A DNA stretch of 11,667 nt. It comes from Candidatus Tariuqbacter arcticus. GTDB lineage: Bacteria; Electryoneota; Tariuqbacteria; Tariuqbacterales; Tariuqbacteraceae. Position 1 is the stretch's first letter. The number at the start of each line of letters is the position of its first letter. The notes below the pieces were generated by a model that ran no database searches, had not been told where the DNA came from, and saw nothing but the letters and a program-made list of their open reading frames with translations. The stretch covers positions 1 to 11,667 of the forward strand of contig JABMRZ010000316.1 of NCBI GenBank assembly GCA_013202315.1, read 5' to 3'. Of this stretch, positions 1-7,307 are shown piece after piece. Made by a program: the position numbers and the translations under genes.

Positions 1-39
1 ATTCAAAACTCAAAATTCAAAACTCAAAACTCAAAACTC
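1..39. repeat. Heptamer tandem repeat, unit AAAACTC
   Basis: From base 5 the sequence reads as five consecutive 7-bp units without indels: AAAACTC, AAAATTC, AAAACTC, AAAACTC, AAAACTC (5-39). Bases 1-4 (ATTC) fit the end of a further unit, so the array probably continues upstream of the window. It ends 26 bases before the ftsZ start codon and 14 bases before its Shine-Dalgarno sequence, so it lies in the spacer or 5' leader of ftsZ. The unit is AT-rich and not self-complementary, so no hairpin is expected. No function can be read from it. It is one of five spacer repeats in this window with the same period but different words. Confidence 0.85.
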
Positions 40-65
40 AATAATCCAACTATAAAGGAGATAAT

Positions 66-1241
66 ATGACCGACAAATTCAAAATCCAGTTGGATGAAAG
101 CGACAACTTCGGTGCGGATATGAAGGTGGTCGGCGTGGGAGGCGCCGGCAACAGCGCCATCAACGGAATGATTTCCAACCGCTTGAACGGTGTGGAATTC
201 ATCGCGGTAAATACCGATATCCAAGCCCTTGAAACTAACAAGGCTAACTTAAAAATCCCCATCGGCAAGAATGTCACCAAGGGTTTGGGCGCCGGCGCCG
301 ACCCCAAGAAGGGCCGCGCCGCTATCGAAGAAGACCGCGATGTGGTGGCGGAAGCCATCAGCGGCGCTGATATGATATTCATTACCGCCGGTATGGGAGG
401 GGGCACCGGAACCGGCGCCGCTCCCGTAATTGCCGAAATCGCAAGATCCTACGGAGCGCTTACCGTCGGCGTGGTCACCAAACCCTTCAATTTTGAAGGT
501 CCCAAGCGGATGAAGCAAGCCCTGGGCGGAATCATCGAACTGAAAGAAAAGGTCGACACCCTGATAATCATCCCCAACCAGCGCCTGATTACCCTGGTGG
601 AAGACGACACTCCCCTGGATGAAGCCTTCAAAATCGCCGATAGCGTACTCCTGCAGGCGGTCAAAGGAATTTCCGACCTGGTCAACATCTCCGGCAGAAT
701 CAACCTTGATTTCGCCGATGTCCGCACCATTATGTCAGAAGGGGGAGACGCACTGATGGGCATCGGAATCGCCGCTGGCGAAAGCCGCGCCGCCGAAGCC
801 GCTAACGCCGCCATCTCCAGCCCCCTGCTGGAAGATGTCAGCATTAAAGGGGCGAAAGGGGTGCTCATCAACATCACCGGCGCGCCGGACCTCTCCCTGC
901 GCGAAATCGACGAAGCGAATAATATCATTTACCAGGCTGTCGGTGATGATGCCAATATCATCTTCGGAGTGGTCTACGATCCATCTATGAAGGATTCCCT
1001 TCAGGTAACCGTCATCGCCACTGGATTCAACCAAATGAGCCCCGAAATCCAAAAACCGCGCGAGACCCAAAGGCTGATTGAATTCAAGCCTTATGATGAA
1101 GAAGTTCACACCATCCCAACTATCATCCGCCGAAAAGCCGGAAATGCCAGCAGCGAACATAAACTCGACCCCAATAAATGCGAAACTTACAGTTTGGATG
1201 AACTGGAAAAGCCGACCTTCCTCCGCAAACAAATGGACTGA
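66..1241 (+). CDS. ftsZ: Cell division protein FtsZ
   Basis: FtsZ is the tubulin-like GTPase that polymerises into the cytoplasmic Z-ring and recruits the division machinery. The 391-residue product has the usual length. Visible motifs are the N-terminal VVGVGGAGNSAINGM nucleotide-binding loop (about residues 21-35), the tubulin signature GGGTGTG at 111-117, and the T7 loop NLDFADV from N213, with D215 and D218 matching the catalytic NxDxxD pattern. A variable linker from about 340 leads to a conserved C-terminal peptide (LEKPTFLRKQMD, 380-391), the site that binds FtsA and other partners. The start is supported by AAAGGAG at 54-60, five bases before ATG. The gene overlaps the next one by one base (TGATG), which suggests translational coupling. 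Division genes such as ftsA or ftsQ may lie upstream, outside the window. All key residues are present, and the identification is secure. Confidence 0.98.
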   Translation: MTDKFKIQLDESDNFGADMKVVGVGGAGNSAINGMISNRLNGVEFIAVNTDIQALETNKANLKIPIGKNVTKGLGAGADPKKGRAAIEEDRDVVAEAISGADMIFITAGMGGGTGTGAAPVIAEIARSYGALTVGVVTKPFNFEGPKRMKQALGGIIELKEKVDTLIIIPNQRLITLVEDDTPLDEAFKIADSVLLQAVKGISDLVNISGRINLDFADVRTIMSEGGDALMGIGIAAGESRAAEAANAAISSPLLEDVSIKGAKGVLINITGAPDLSLREIDEANNIIYQAVGDDANIIFGVVYDPSMKDSLQVTVIATGFNQMSPEIQKPRETQRLIEFKPYDEEVHTIPTIIRRKAGNASSEHKLDPNKCETYSLDELEKPTFLRKQMD

Positions 1242-2656
1242 TGAAGCGCAAACCGGAAATCACCCCGCTTGAAAAAGCCCTTTACAGTTATCCGGCTGGG
1301 CGCTTTAAAATTGCCCTGCTCTTTCCCAATTCCTATGAAGCGGCGATGGGCAGCCTCGGCTTCCAAACCGTCTATCGCAGCTTGAATTCCATTCCGGATT
1401 TCACCGCCCAACGATATTATTCCCTGTCGAGAGAAGAAAAACCTTCGCCCGGCTTCCCAATCCTGGCGCTGTCTATCGCTTACGAACTCGATTTGATTAA
1501 CTTCATTCGGAGCTTAATCGACTGGAATATCGAACCCTTAGCGGCCAACCGCGCCGGTCCCCTAACAATAGCGGGCGGTGTCCTCACCTTGATAAACCCC
1601 CTGCCGCTTGCGCCGTTTGCCGATATTGTGATGCTCGGCGACGGCGAACTGCTGATCCCCCGCTTCGCTAAAATTTACGCTGAAAACTACCTCGGCGGCA
1701 AGGCTGCCGTCCTGCAAGCGGCTTCCCAACAAAACGGCTTCTGGGTTCCATCGATGTGTCGCCCACCGGAATTCAAACCTCTGCTTGAGCCGAGGCGCTC
1801 TCCCCTGCATTCGGTCATCCTTTCATCATCGGCTCATTTCGGGAGTATGTTCCTGATTGAAATCGGCAGGGGATGTCCCCGGCGATGCCGCTTCTGCGCC
1901 TCCTCATACATTCATAACTACGAATACCATCCCCTTGGAAAGCTAATGGAAGTGGTGGAGGGAAATGTGCCGCCTCCAACAACTATCGGCTTAATCGGTT
2001 CTGCGCTTTCAGACTATCCTGATTTAATTAAGCTCCTGCGCAAACTGGTTTCCAAAGGCTATAAGCTGGGGATTTCCTCACTCCGGCCGGATGTCCTGAC
2101 CCAGGAATTGGCGGGCTTATTAGCTGAAGGGGGCGTAAGAACCCTGACTATTGCTCCCGAAGCCGGTTCCCTCCGAATGCGAAAGTTGATTGGCAAGGGG
2201 ATTTTCGATGAGTTAATTTACGATAGTATCCGCTTCGCCGCCGAGGCTAAAATTCCCAGATTGAAGCTATACTTCCTGATTGGCTTGCCCGGCGAATGCG
2301 AAGACGACATTCGTGCGATTGTCGAAATGGTGAATAAGATTTCCCTAATCGCCCCCGATGTCTCTTTGGAGCTTTCGATTAACGCTTTCATCCCTAAGTT
2401 CCACACCCCTTTTGCTGAAGCGGGAATGGCTTCTGAATCGTATCTTAAGAAGGTTCGCCGGTATCTGCGTAATGAGCTTCCGGGTATGAAGTTCTCCCCT
2501 CGCAGCGCCGCTCTGGAAACCGCCCAGGCGATTATTTCTCAGGGGGATGAAAATGTTGGGCTTGCCTTGCTCGATTCAGCGCAATCAGGAATATCGCTGA
2601 AAAACGCCCTGAAAAGGCGGGGAATAGACTGGAAGACCATCGTCTCATCCCGCTGA
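1241..2656 (+). CDS. Radical SAM protein with B12-binding-like N-terminal region
   Basis: This is a 471-residue radical SAM enzyme, cytoplasmic by the absence of a signal peptide. The [4Fe-4S]-binding motif CX3CX2C is at C212, C216 and C219 (GCPRRCRFC). After it come a typical barrel segment SSLRPDVLTQEL and, further on, LTIAPEAGS and FLIGLPGE, as in the MiaB/BchE-like radical SAM branch. The N-terminal half (about 15-190) contains a GG...NPLPLAPFAD...GDGE pattern like the cobalamin-binding-type region of B12-binding radical SAM proteins such as the TIGR03960 group, but this protein is shorter than I expect for that group. I did not identify the cobalamin-ligating DxHxxG motif, so B12 binding is not established. 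The substrate is unknown. ATG at 1241 overlaps the ftsZ stop by one base, so the two are probably co-transcribed and translationally coupled, with a terminator-like hairpin following. The family call is firm and the function open. Confidence 0.9.
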   Translation: MKRKPEITPLEKALYSYPAGRFKIALLFPNSYEAAMGSLGFQTVYRSLNSIPDFTAQRYYSLSREEKPSPGFPILALSIAYELDLINFIRSLIDWNIEPLAANRAGPLTIAGGVLTLINPLPLAPFADIVMLGDGELLIPRFAKIYAENYLGGKAAVLQAASQQNGFWVPSMCRPPEFKPLLEPRRSPLHSVILSSSAHFGSMFLIEIGRGCPRRCRFCASSYIHNYEYHPLGKLMEVVEGNVPPPTTIGLIGSALSDYPDLIKLLRKLVSKGYKLGISSLRPDVLTQELAGLLAEGGVRTLTIAPEAGSLRMRKLIGKGIFDELIYDSIRFAAEAKIPRLKLYFLIGLPGECEDDIRAIVEMVNKISLIAPDVSLELSINAFIPKFHTPFAEAGMASESYLKKVRRYLRNELPGMKFSPRSAALETAQAIISQGDENVGLALLDSAQSGISLKNALKRRGIDWKTIVSSR

Positions 2657-2661
2657 CTCCG

Positions 2662-2699
2662 CTTAGTAAAACACCAAAGGGACTACTAAGACATTTTTT
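2662..2699 (+). terminator. Probable intrinsic terminator after the ftsZ-radical SAM pair
   Basis: CTTAGTA (2662-2668) and TACTAAG (2684-2690) form a perfect 7-bp stem with a 15-base loop. Three bases later there is a run of six T (2694-2699). It begins five bases after the stop codon of the radical SAM gene. The stem is AT-rich and the loop is large, so this is a moderate rather than strong terminator. Bases 2700-2841 hold no gene I can support. They contain an eight-T run (about 2751-2758) and a short GGGAA/TTCCC hairpin (2767-2781), neither of which makes a convincing second terminator. Confidence 0.55.
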
Positions 2700-2841
2700 C
2701 ATTCCTTCATACCTGCGTTTCTCAATGGTAAATAACCGGCAGTCTGCAACTTTTTTTTACTTAAATGGGAACCGTATTCCCTTAGTAATAGTTCAAATAC
2801 TTGAATTGCCATTCTACTGCGCCTCATATCTCAAACAACTA

Positions 2842-2856
2842 TTCACCGTTCACCGT
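2842..2856. repeat. Short heptamer repeat, unit TTCACCG
   Basis: TTCACCG occurs twice back to back (2842-2848 and 2849-2855) and the next base (T2856) continues the period, giving 15 bases of exact 7-bp periodicity. On its own, two copies could be chance. I record it because the same period appears in every other spacer of the window. It ends 17 bases before the start codon of the small zinc-ribbon gene. Confidence 0.45.
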
Positions 2857-2873
2857 AACAAATGAGGTTCCAA

Positions 2874-3038
2874 ATGCTAAGTGAAAAGCTATTGGAAATT
2901 CTGGCTTGCCCCCAATGCAAGGGCGACCTTGACTACGATAAAGAAGAAAATGTCCTCATCTGCCCCGAATGCCGGTTGAAGTATCAAATAAAAGAGGATA
3001 TTCCGGTGATGCTCATCGATGAAGCGGAAAAATTCTAA
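2874..3038 (+). CDS. UPF0434/Trm112-like zinc-ribbon small protein
   Basis: This is a 54-residue protein, MLSEKLLEILACPQCKG at its start. Two zinc-knuckle pairs are visible: C12-P-Q-C15 and C30-P-E-C33. They are followed by the family-typical tail LKYQIKEDIPVMLIDEAEKF, which matches the 'Y.I.dgIPvll.dEa' end of UPF0434 (E. coli YcaR) and Trm112-like proteins. Trm112 activates methyltransferases as a small partner subunit, but the role of bacterial short homologues is poorly defined. The start at 2874 is favoured over the in-frame ATG at 2862 because GAGG (2864-2867) sits six bases before it and family members begin at this point. All four cysteines are present, whereas some relatives have lost the second pair. 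It stands alone between terminator-like structures, so it may be its own short transcript. Confidence 0.9.
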   Translation: MLSEKLLEILACPQCKGDLDYDKEENVLICPECRLKYQIKEDIPVMLIDEAEKF

Positions 3039-3056
3039 TTCCGTGTTAAAAGCATC

Positions 3057-3076
3057 ACCCCTAACCCCTAACCCCT
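3057..3076. repeat. Heptamer tandem repeat, unit ACCCCTA
   Basis: Twenty bases of perfect 7-bp period: ACCCCTA, ACCCCTA, ACCCCT (3057-3076), 18 bases after the stop codon of the small zinc-ribbon gene. Read on the other strand the unit is TTAGGGG, so the minus strand carries three runs of four G separated by TTA. This resembles a telomere-type repeat and could take part in a G-quadruplex if a fourth run came from elsewhere. No function is evident. Confidence 0.75.
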
Positions 3077-3103
3077 GTTTATAAGGAAATTCAGCCTATA
3101 AAA

Positions 3104-3170
3104 GTTCGTTAAAGGTTTTTCGATTTACTCACTACACAGCTCTTATTAGTTGAATGGGCCTTTAACGAAC
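3104..3170 (+). promoter_or_regulatory. Perfect 12-bp inverted repeat, possible leader RNA stem upstream of porU
   Basis: GTTCGTTAAAGG (3104-3115) and CCTTTAACGAAC (3159-3170) are exact reverse complements, separated by 43 bases. In RNA they would form a 12-bp stem, possibly extended by three U-G pairs inside. It lies just before the terminator hairpin at 3178-3210. The bases CGAACAT (3166-3172) at the right arm are also complementary to ATGTTCG (3196-3202) in the terminator's 3' arm, so the two pairings compete. Alternative readings are a small MITE-like insertion with 12-bp ends (I see no clear target-site duplication) or a protein operator. The repeat is certain; its role is inferred. Confidence 0.6.
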
Positions 3171-3177
3171 ATCTCTG

Positions 3178-3210
3178 CCGGATATTCTCAGGCGAATGTT
3201 CGGTTTTTTT
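3178..3210 (+). terminator. Strong intrinsic terminator or attenuator just before porU
   Basis: CCGGATATTC (3178-3187) pairs with GAATGTTCGG (3194-3203) over ten positions, two of them G-U, around a six-base loop TCAGGC. A run of seven T (3204-3210) follows directly. This is a textbook Rho-independent terminator. It would end the transcript of the small zinc-ribbon gene, but it stops only 31 bases before the porU start codon. The porU promoter must therefore lie inside this short gap, or transcription from upstream must read through under some condition. Confidence 0.8.
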
Positions 3211-3241
3211 AATATTATGAGGGACTTCCGTAACACCCGTT

Positions 3242-6200
3242 ATGAAGAACATCACCATATCCTCAGTGGGAATTCTGTTTTTATTATCCATCCAATTGCT
3301 AGCCCTCGAAGACTTCCCCGACCTGCAAATAGTTGATTCCGGGCTTAACGGCTTAACCGTTATTTATTCCCCCTTCACCGAAAACATCTCCCAGTCTTCT
3401 GGTCAAAGCGGCGTCAAACTCGACCTCCCATTCCACGCAGCAACCGGTTCGCCGGGAGAATTCCGGCTGCCTTTCAGGCGTCATTTGATAGCAATTCCCC
3501 CGGGCGCTGAAGTTTCCCTCAATATCAACCAGCTTAATACCCATAAACTTTCCAATGTGGAACTGGAAAGAATCCCCCCCGATTCAAATTTCACCTCTGA
3601 TAAGGATGACCCTTCAAGCGGTTCCATAACCCAATTCATAACCGTATCCGAACCATTCCGCTTTCGCCGCTATCAAGTGGTGGAAATCGTCCTGCACCCC
3701 GCCCTCTACAACTCCGCTCAGCGCGCTTTGACTATCGTCGAACAAATTAACTTCACTCTGACTTTCCACGGTGGGAGCCCCACCGGTATAGCAGAACCCC
3801 ATTCCCAGCGTCTGAAAAGCGTCATCCTGAATTATCAACAGGCGAAAAACTGGTCTATCCCTCCCAGCCGAAATAGTTCATCCAGCCTGCCCGGAGGCTT
3901 GCTCTTCAAAATGCCCGTCGATGAAGAGGGACTATACCGTCTAACCTACGCCGATTTAGAGGAATTGAACATCGAGCCCGCCGATTATCCCCTCGATTTG
4001 GTCAGTATTTATAATAATGGCGGCAGGGAATTATCAACTTTGATCAGCGCTCCCACCATCGATTCCCTCATAGAAAACCCCATCTATATTTATGACGAGG
4101 ATTCCGACAGCACCTTTGATCCGGAAGATTACCTCCTCTTCTATGGTATAGGAACCTGGGGCTTTGAACAAATCTCGCCCGGTTATTTCGCGCATTATAA
4201 CAATCCCTATACTTACGATAATATCTATTGGCTGGAATTGAAGCAGACCGGCGCTCCCGGTAAACGGATGCTCCAATTCGGCGCCCAAGGCTCCGCAGCC
4301 GAAACCGTTCAAACCACCAAAGCCAGGGTCTACCGCGAAGACGAAAAAATAATCTACGCCGGTTCAGGCTTCACTGGTTCCGGGCTCGAATGGTACGGCG
4401 ACCTCTTCACCGGCTCGATGACCCGTTCCTACACGCACAGCTTCGAGGATGTCGAGTCCGGGTATTATAAGATAAAGCTGCGGATGAAGAAAACCAGCTC
4501 ATACTTGAAAATAGATGTCTTTTGGAATAATACCCTCATTGGCAGCGTCACTTCCTCCAACACCTACACCTTCACCGGCGAGGATTTAACTAAGGAAGGC
4601 TTGAATTCCCTCAAACTGCAAAACGCCCTAAATGATTACGGTTCTTATGGCACCGCCTATATCGATTGGTATGAAGTCGAATACTCCCGGTATTTGATGG
4701 TCGAAAACCAATTTGAAAGCGCAGGGATACTCTTTGAGTCTCCACTCGGTTCAGGGATCGCATATTACGATTCTCTGTCCGGGCTTTCAGATTCCGCCTT
4801 CATCTTTAAAATCACTCAATTCGATGATGTTCAATATACCCGCGGGAAACGGTTCAAAGACGATTTATCCTCCACTTCCGCAGAAAGATACTTCGCCTGC
4901 GATGAAGCCGCCTTCAAAGCCGTCGATGACATTTATTTATATGTGCCGCCTCAAAGCGATTTCATCGACCTCCGCACCGCTTCCAACAAAGCTGGGTATC
5001 TATTCATCACTCATTCCGATTTTTATTCCGGGCTCGATGACATCGTGAATCTCTGGGCGAACCAAACTGGATTGCTGATAAAAAGGGTCGACATCGCTCA
5101 GATATTCGACCAATTTTCCGCCGGACAATACGACCCGGTCGCCATCCGCAACTTTCTCCGCTATGCGGTCGATAATTGGGACATTCCACCCTATTTCACC
5201 GCCTTCATCGGCGACGGCGATTATGATTTCCTTAACCGAACTTCGGGTGCGGATAAAAATTGGATTCCCCCTTACGAATCCAGCACCACCGCCTACGATG
5301 ATTTCTACGCCTATCTCCACTATATCGGTAATCCCGAAATCGCCCTGGGTAGATATACCGTTACCTCCGCCGGAGAATTAGCTGCGGTATCCGATAAAAT
5401 CCTCAAATATGTATCCGACCCCGAATTTGGGCCTTGGCGAATTCGCTTTACCATCGTCGCCGATGATGAATATGGCGAAGGCGGTTCCACTAAATACATG
5501 GATCGGGATCATGTCCAACAGAGTGAAGACCTCGCCGACTACTATCTGCCAAAATTTCTTAACACCGATAAGATATATCTCACCGAATATCCGGTAGTCC
5601 CCGGCGCCGGTGGACGCCAGAAACCCCAGGCTGGTGAAGACTTGGTCGAATCCATCAATCAGGGGGCGGTTATGGTCAACTTCTTCGGACACGGTAACGA
5701 ATGGGTCTGGGCGCATGAAACCGTCTTCAGCGCTGAAAGAGACCTCCCCTTCATCGACAACGGATACAAATTAGCCTATTTCGTCGCCCTCACCTGCGAC
5801 TGGGGGTATTTCGACAATCCACAGAAACAATCTATGCCGGAAATGCTGCTGACTATGCCCGGCGAAGGCGCAATCGCCTGCATCGGAGCTTCCAGACCCA
5901 CCGGCTCCAGTTCCAATTGGGAATTGGCTCAGAACCTCTATGCGGAAATCTTCCAAGACCCTCTGAATCCCAAATCGGTGGGCGAATCCCTGATGAATGC
6001 TAAAATTCTATTCGGCGGCGACAATTCTCGCAAATACCACATCATCGGCGACCCGATGATCGCTCCCTGCACTCCGCGCAATTCCGGTCAGCTTACCGCT
6101 TTGTCTCCCGATTCCCTCTTCGCGCTGAACCTGATGTCCCTTTCCGGCGAATTATACTTGGGGAACAATCCCTGGATTAACTTCGACGGCAGCGTCTATC

Positions 6201-7114
6201 TCGATGTGAAGGATGCTGCGGTTCCCATCACTTATCAATTCGCCAATAGTTCGGTTACGGTTGATTATGAACTCCCCGGCAACACCATTTTCAGAGGACC
6301 GTTCAACGCCGCCGCCGGCTCCTTCAACGCTCAATTTGTCGTTCCGATGGATATCACTTACGGCGGTGAACTGGGCAGGCTCAGCGTTTATTTCACCGAC
6401 GGCATTCATGACGGCTGCGCCTATCGAGACAGCGTCTACATCGGCGCCGGCGGAGTTGAACTTGAGGATTCCGATGCCCCTTCAGCGGAGGTCTATTTCG
6501 GGGACCGGGCTTACCGCCCGGGGGACCCCGTCTCAACCTCGCCCATCCTGATTGTCGATTTGGCGGATAGTTCCGGCATCAACTTGACCGGTTCCGCCGG
6601 GCATGAAATTATGCTCATTGCAGATGAAGACCAGGAATTCGACATCACCGAATATTTCGAATATCAAACCGATTCATACACCACCGGATCATTGGAACAT
6701 CAACTGGAATACCTCGCTCCCGGTCTGCATCAAATGAAACTCCGAGCCTGGGACAGTTTCAATCATCCCTATCAAATCGAATTCACCATCGAAACCGCCG
6801 ATATCGAACCTGGCGGCGATTACTTGACGGATATCTTGAACTATCCTAATCCATTCGCGGATACCACCGCCTTCACTTTCAAAATCCTGGAACCGGCTGA
6901 AGTCGAAATTAAAATATACACCGTCGCCGGCAGGCTGATAAAGTCCCTGGGACCCAAATGCTGCAATCAGGGATTCGTCTACGATCAATTCAATTGGAAC
7001 GCCCGCGACCAGGAAGGCGATAGAGTGGCAAACGGAGTATATCTGTATAAAGTAAAAGCTAAATTCAGCGGAGAAACCGTTTCAAAAGTCGGTCGAATAA
7101 TTGTAATGCGTTGA
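3242..7114 (+). CDS. porU: PorU-like C25 (gingipain-family) protease, T9SS surface sortase
   Basis: The 1290-residue product is exported (hydrophobic segment about residues 4-22 after MKN). Its order of regions fits PorU: an N-terminal part with LLFKMPVDEEGLYRLTYADLEEL and an IYDEDSDSTFDPEDYLLFYG segment, a peptidase C25 domain from about 584 (AGYLFITHSDF) to about 940 (YHIIGDP), immunoglobulin-like material, and a T9SS/FlgD-like C-terminal domain from about 1196 (NYPNPF ... GVYLYKVKA). The C25 catalytic pair is visible as H817 in FFGHGN and C852 in LTCDWGYF. PorU, held at the surface by PorV, removes cargo C-terminal domains and attaches the cargo to a lipid anchor. The porV-like gene immediately downstream supports PorU over an ordinary C25 cargo protease. 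ATG 3242 is the first start after an in-frame stop (3218), but no Shine-Dalgarno sequence lies at normal spacing: GAGGG at 3219-3223 is 18 bases away. An attenuator-like hairpin precedes it. Confidence 0.85.
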   Translation: MKNITISSVGILFLLSIQLLALEDFPDLQIVDSGLNGLTVIYSPFTENISQSSGQSGVKLDLPFHAATGSPGEFRLPFRRHLIAIPPGAEVSLNINQLNTHKLSNVELERIPPDSNFTSDKDDPSSGSITQFITVSEPFRFRRYQVVEIVLHPALYNSAQRALTIVEQINFTLTFHGGSPTGIAEPHSQRLKSVILNYQQAKNWSIPPSRNSSSSLPGGLLFKMPVDEEGLYRLTYADLEELNIEPADYPLDLVSIYNNGGRELSTLISAPTIDSLIENPIYIYDEDSDSTFDPEDYLLFYGIGTWGFEQISPGYFAHYNNPYTYDNIYWLELKQTGAPGKRMLQFGAQGSAAETVQTTKARVYREDEKIIYAGSGFTGSGLEWYGDLFTGSMTRSYTHSFEDVESGYYKIKLRMKKTSSYLKIDVFWNNTLIGSVTSSNTYTFTGEDLTKEGLNSLKLQNALNDYGSYGTAYIDWYEVEYSRYLMVENQFESAGILFESPLGSGIAYYDSLSGLSDSAFIFKITQFDDVQYTRGKRFKDDLSSTSAERYFACDEAAFKAVDDIYLYVPPQSDFIDLRTASNKAGYLFITHSDFYSGLDDIVNLWANQTGLLIKRVDIAQIFDQFSAGQYDPVAIRNFLRYAVDNWDIPPYFTAFIGDGDYDFLNRTSGADKNWIPPYESSTTAYDDFYAYLHYIGNPEIALGRYTVTSAGELAAVSDKILKYVSDPEFGPWRIRFTIVADDEYGEGGSTKYMDRDHVQQSEDLADYYLPKFLNTDKIYLTEYPVVPGAGGRQKPQAGEDLVESINQGAVMVNFFGHGNEWVWAHETVFSAERDLPFIDNGYKLAYFVALTCDWGYFDNPQKQSMPEMLLTMPGEGAIACIGASRPTGSSSNWELAQNLYAEIFQDPLNPKSVGESLMNAKILFGGDNSRKYHIIGDPMIAPCTPRNSGQLTALSPDSLFALNLMSLSGELYLGNNPWINFDGSVYLDVKDAAVPITYQFANSSVTVDYELPGNTIFRGPFNAAAGSFNAQFVVPMDITYGGELGRLSVYFTDGIHDGCAYRDSVYIGAGGVELEDSDAPSAEVYFGDRAYRPGDPVSTSPILIVDLADSSGINLTGSAGHEIMLIADEDQEFDITEYFEYQTDSYTTGSLEHQLEYLAPGLHQMKLRAWDSFNHPYQIEFTIETADIEPGGDYLTDILNYPNPFADTTAFTFKILEPAEVEIKIYTVAGRLIKSLGPKCCNQGFVYDQFNWNARDQEGDRVANGVYLYKVKAKFSGETVSKVGRIIVMR

Positions 7115-7150
7115 AAAATTTGTTATATTTAAGGTTTAAATCCGGAATAT

Positions 7151-7252
7151 ACTTGATACTTGATGCTTGGCACTTGGCACTTGGCACTTGGCACTTGGCA
7201 CTTGGCACTTGGCGCTTGGCGCTTGGCACTTGGCACTTGATACTTGATACTT
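7151..7252. repeat. Heptamer tandem array, units ACTTGGC and ACTTGAT
   Basis: Fourteen 7-bp units follow one another without a single indel from 7151 to 7248, plus four more bases. The order is ACTTGAT x2, GCTTGGC, ACTTGGC x6, GCTTGGC x2, ACTTGGC, ACTTGAT x2, then ACTT. Both flanks carry the ACTTGAT variant and the centre carries ACTTGGC. All differences are transitions, at unit positions 1, 6 and 7. The array starts 36 bases after the porU stop and ends 55 bases before the porV start, so it sits inside the likely porU-porV transcript. A reading frame through it on the minus strand only repeats seven residues because 7 is not divisible by 3, and it is not a gene. Confidence 0.97.
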
Positions 7253-7254
7253 TT

Positions 7255-7264
7255 TTATCGATAA
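7255..7264. promoter_or_regulatory. 10-bp palindrome TTATCGATAA upstream of porV
   Basis: TTATCGATAA is a perfect palindrome placed directly after the heptamer array and 43 bases before the porV start codon. TTGAT (7244-7248) and ATCAA (7264-7268) lie around it as a further inverted pair. It could be a dimeric regulator's operator or chance in AT-rich DNA. The porV Shine-Dalgarno sequence GGAGG is further on, at 7296-7300. I cannot point to a convincing promoter in this spacer. Confidence 0.25.
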
Positions 7265-7307
7265 TCAATCTGAAAATATAAAACTCAACCGTTTCGGAGG
7301 ATAACTG

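Noticed and set aside
1..39. CRISPR array
   Set aside because: None of the five arrays has repeat-spacer alternation. They are direct 7-bp repeats without spacers, and no cas gene is present.
735..1232. Long antisense frames over ftsZ (165 and 159 codons)
   Set aside because: They shadow a secure ftsZ gene with intact motifs. Their composition is what the codon bias of ftsZ produces on the opposite strand.
2731..2781. Second terminator or hairpin near the eight-T run and GGGAA/TTCCC
   Set aside because: The stems are only three to five base pairs and the T run is not placed directly after a stable stem.
3104..3170. MITE or insertion remnant bounded by 12-bp inverted ends
   Set aside because: There is no clear target-site duplication outside the arms and no second copy in the window. 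The overlap with a terminator arm favours a regulatory RNA reading, although a genome-wide copy search could revive this idea.
3109..3291. Minus-strand 60-codon frame across the porU leader
   Set aside because: It crosses the inverted repeat, the terminator and the porU start, has no recognisable motif, and is better explained by the structured leader.
7065..7268. Minus-strand reading frame of 67 codons with a repeated KCQVPSA pattern
   Set aside because: The protein repeat is only the translation of the 7-bp array (three DNA units make seven codons), and the frame runs over the 3' end of porU. There is no independent coding signal.
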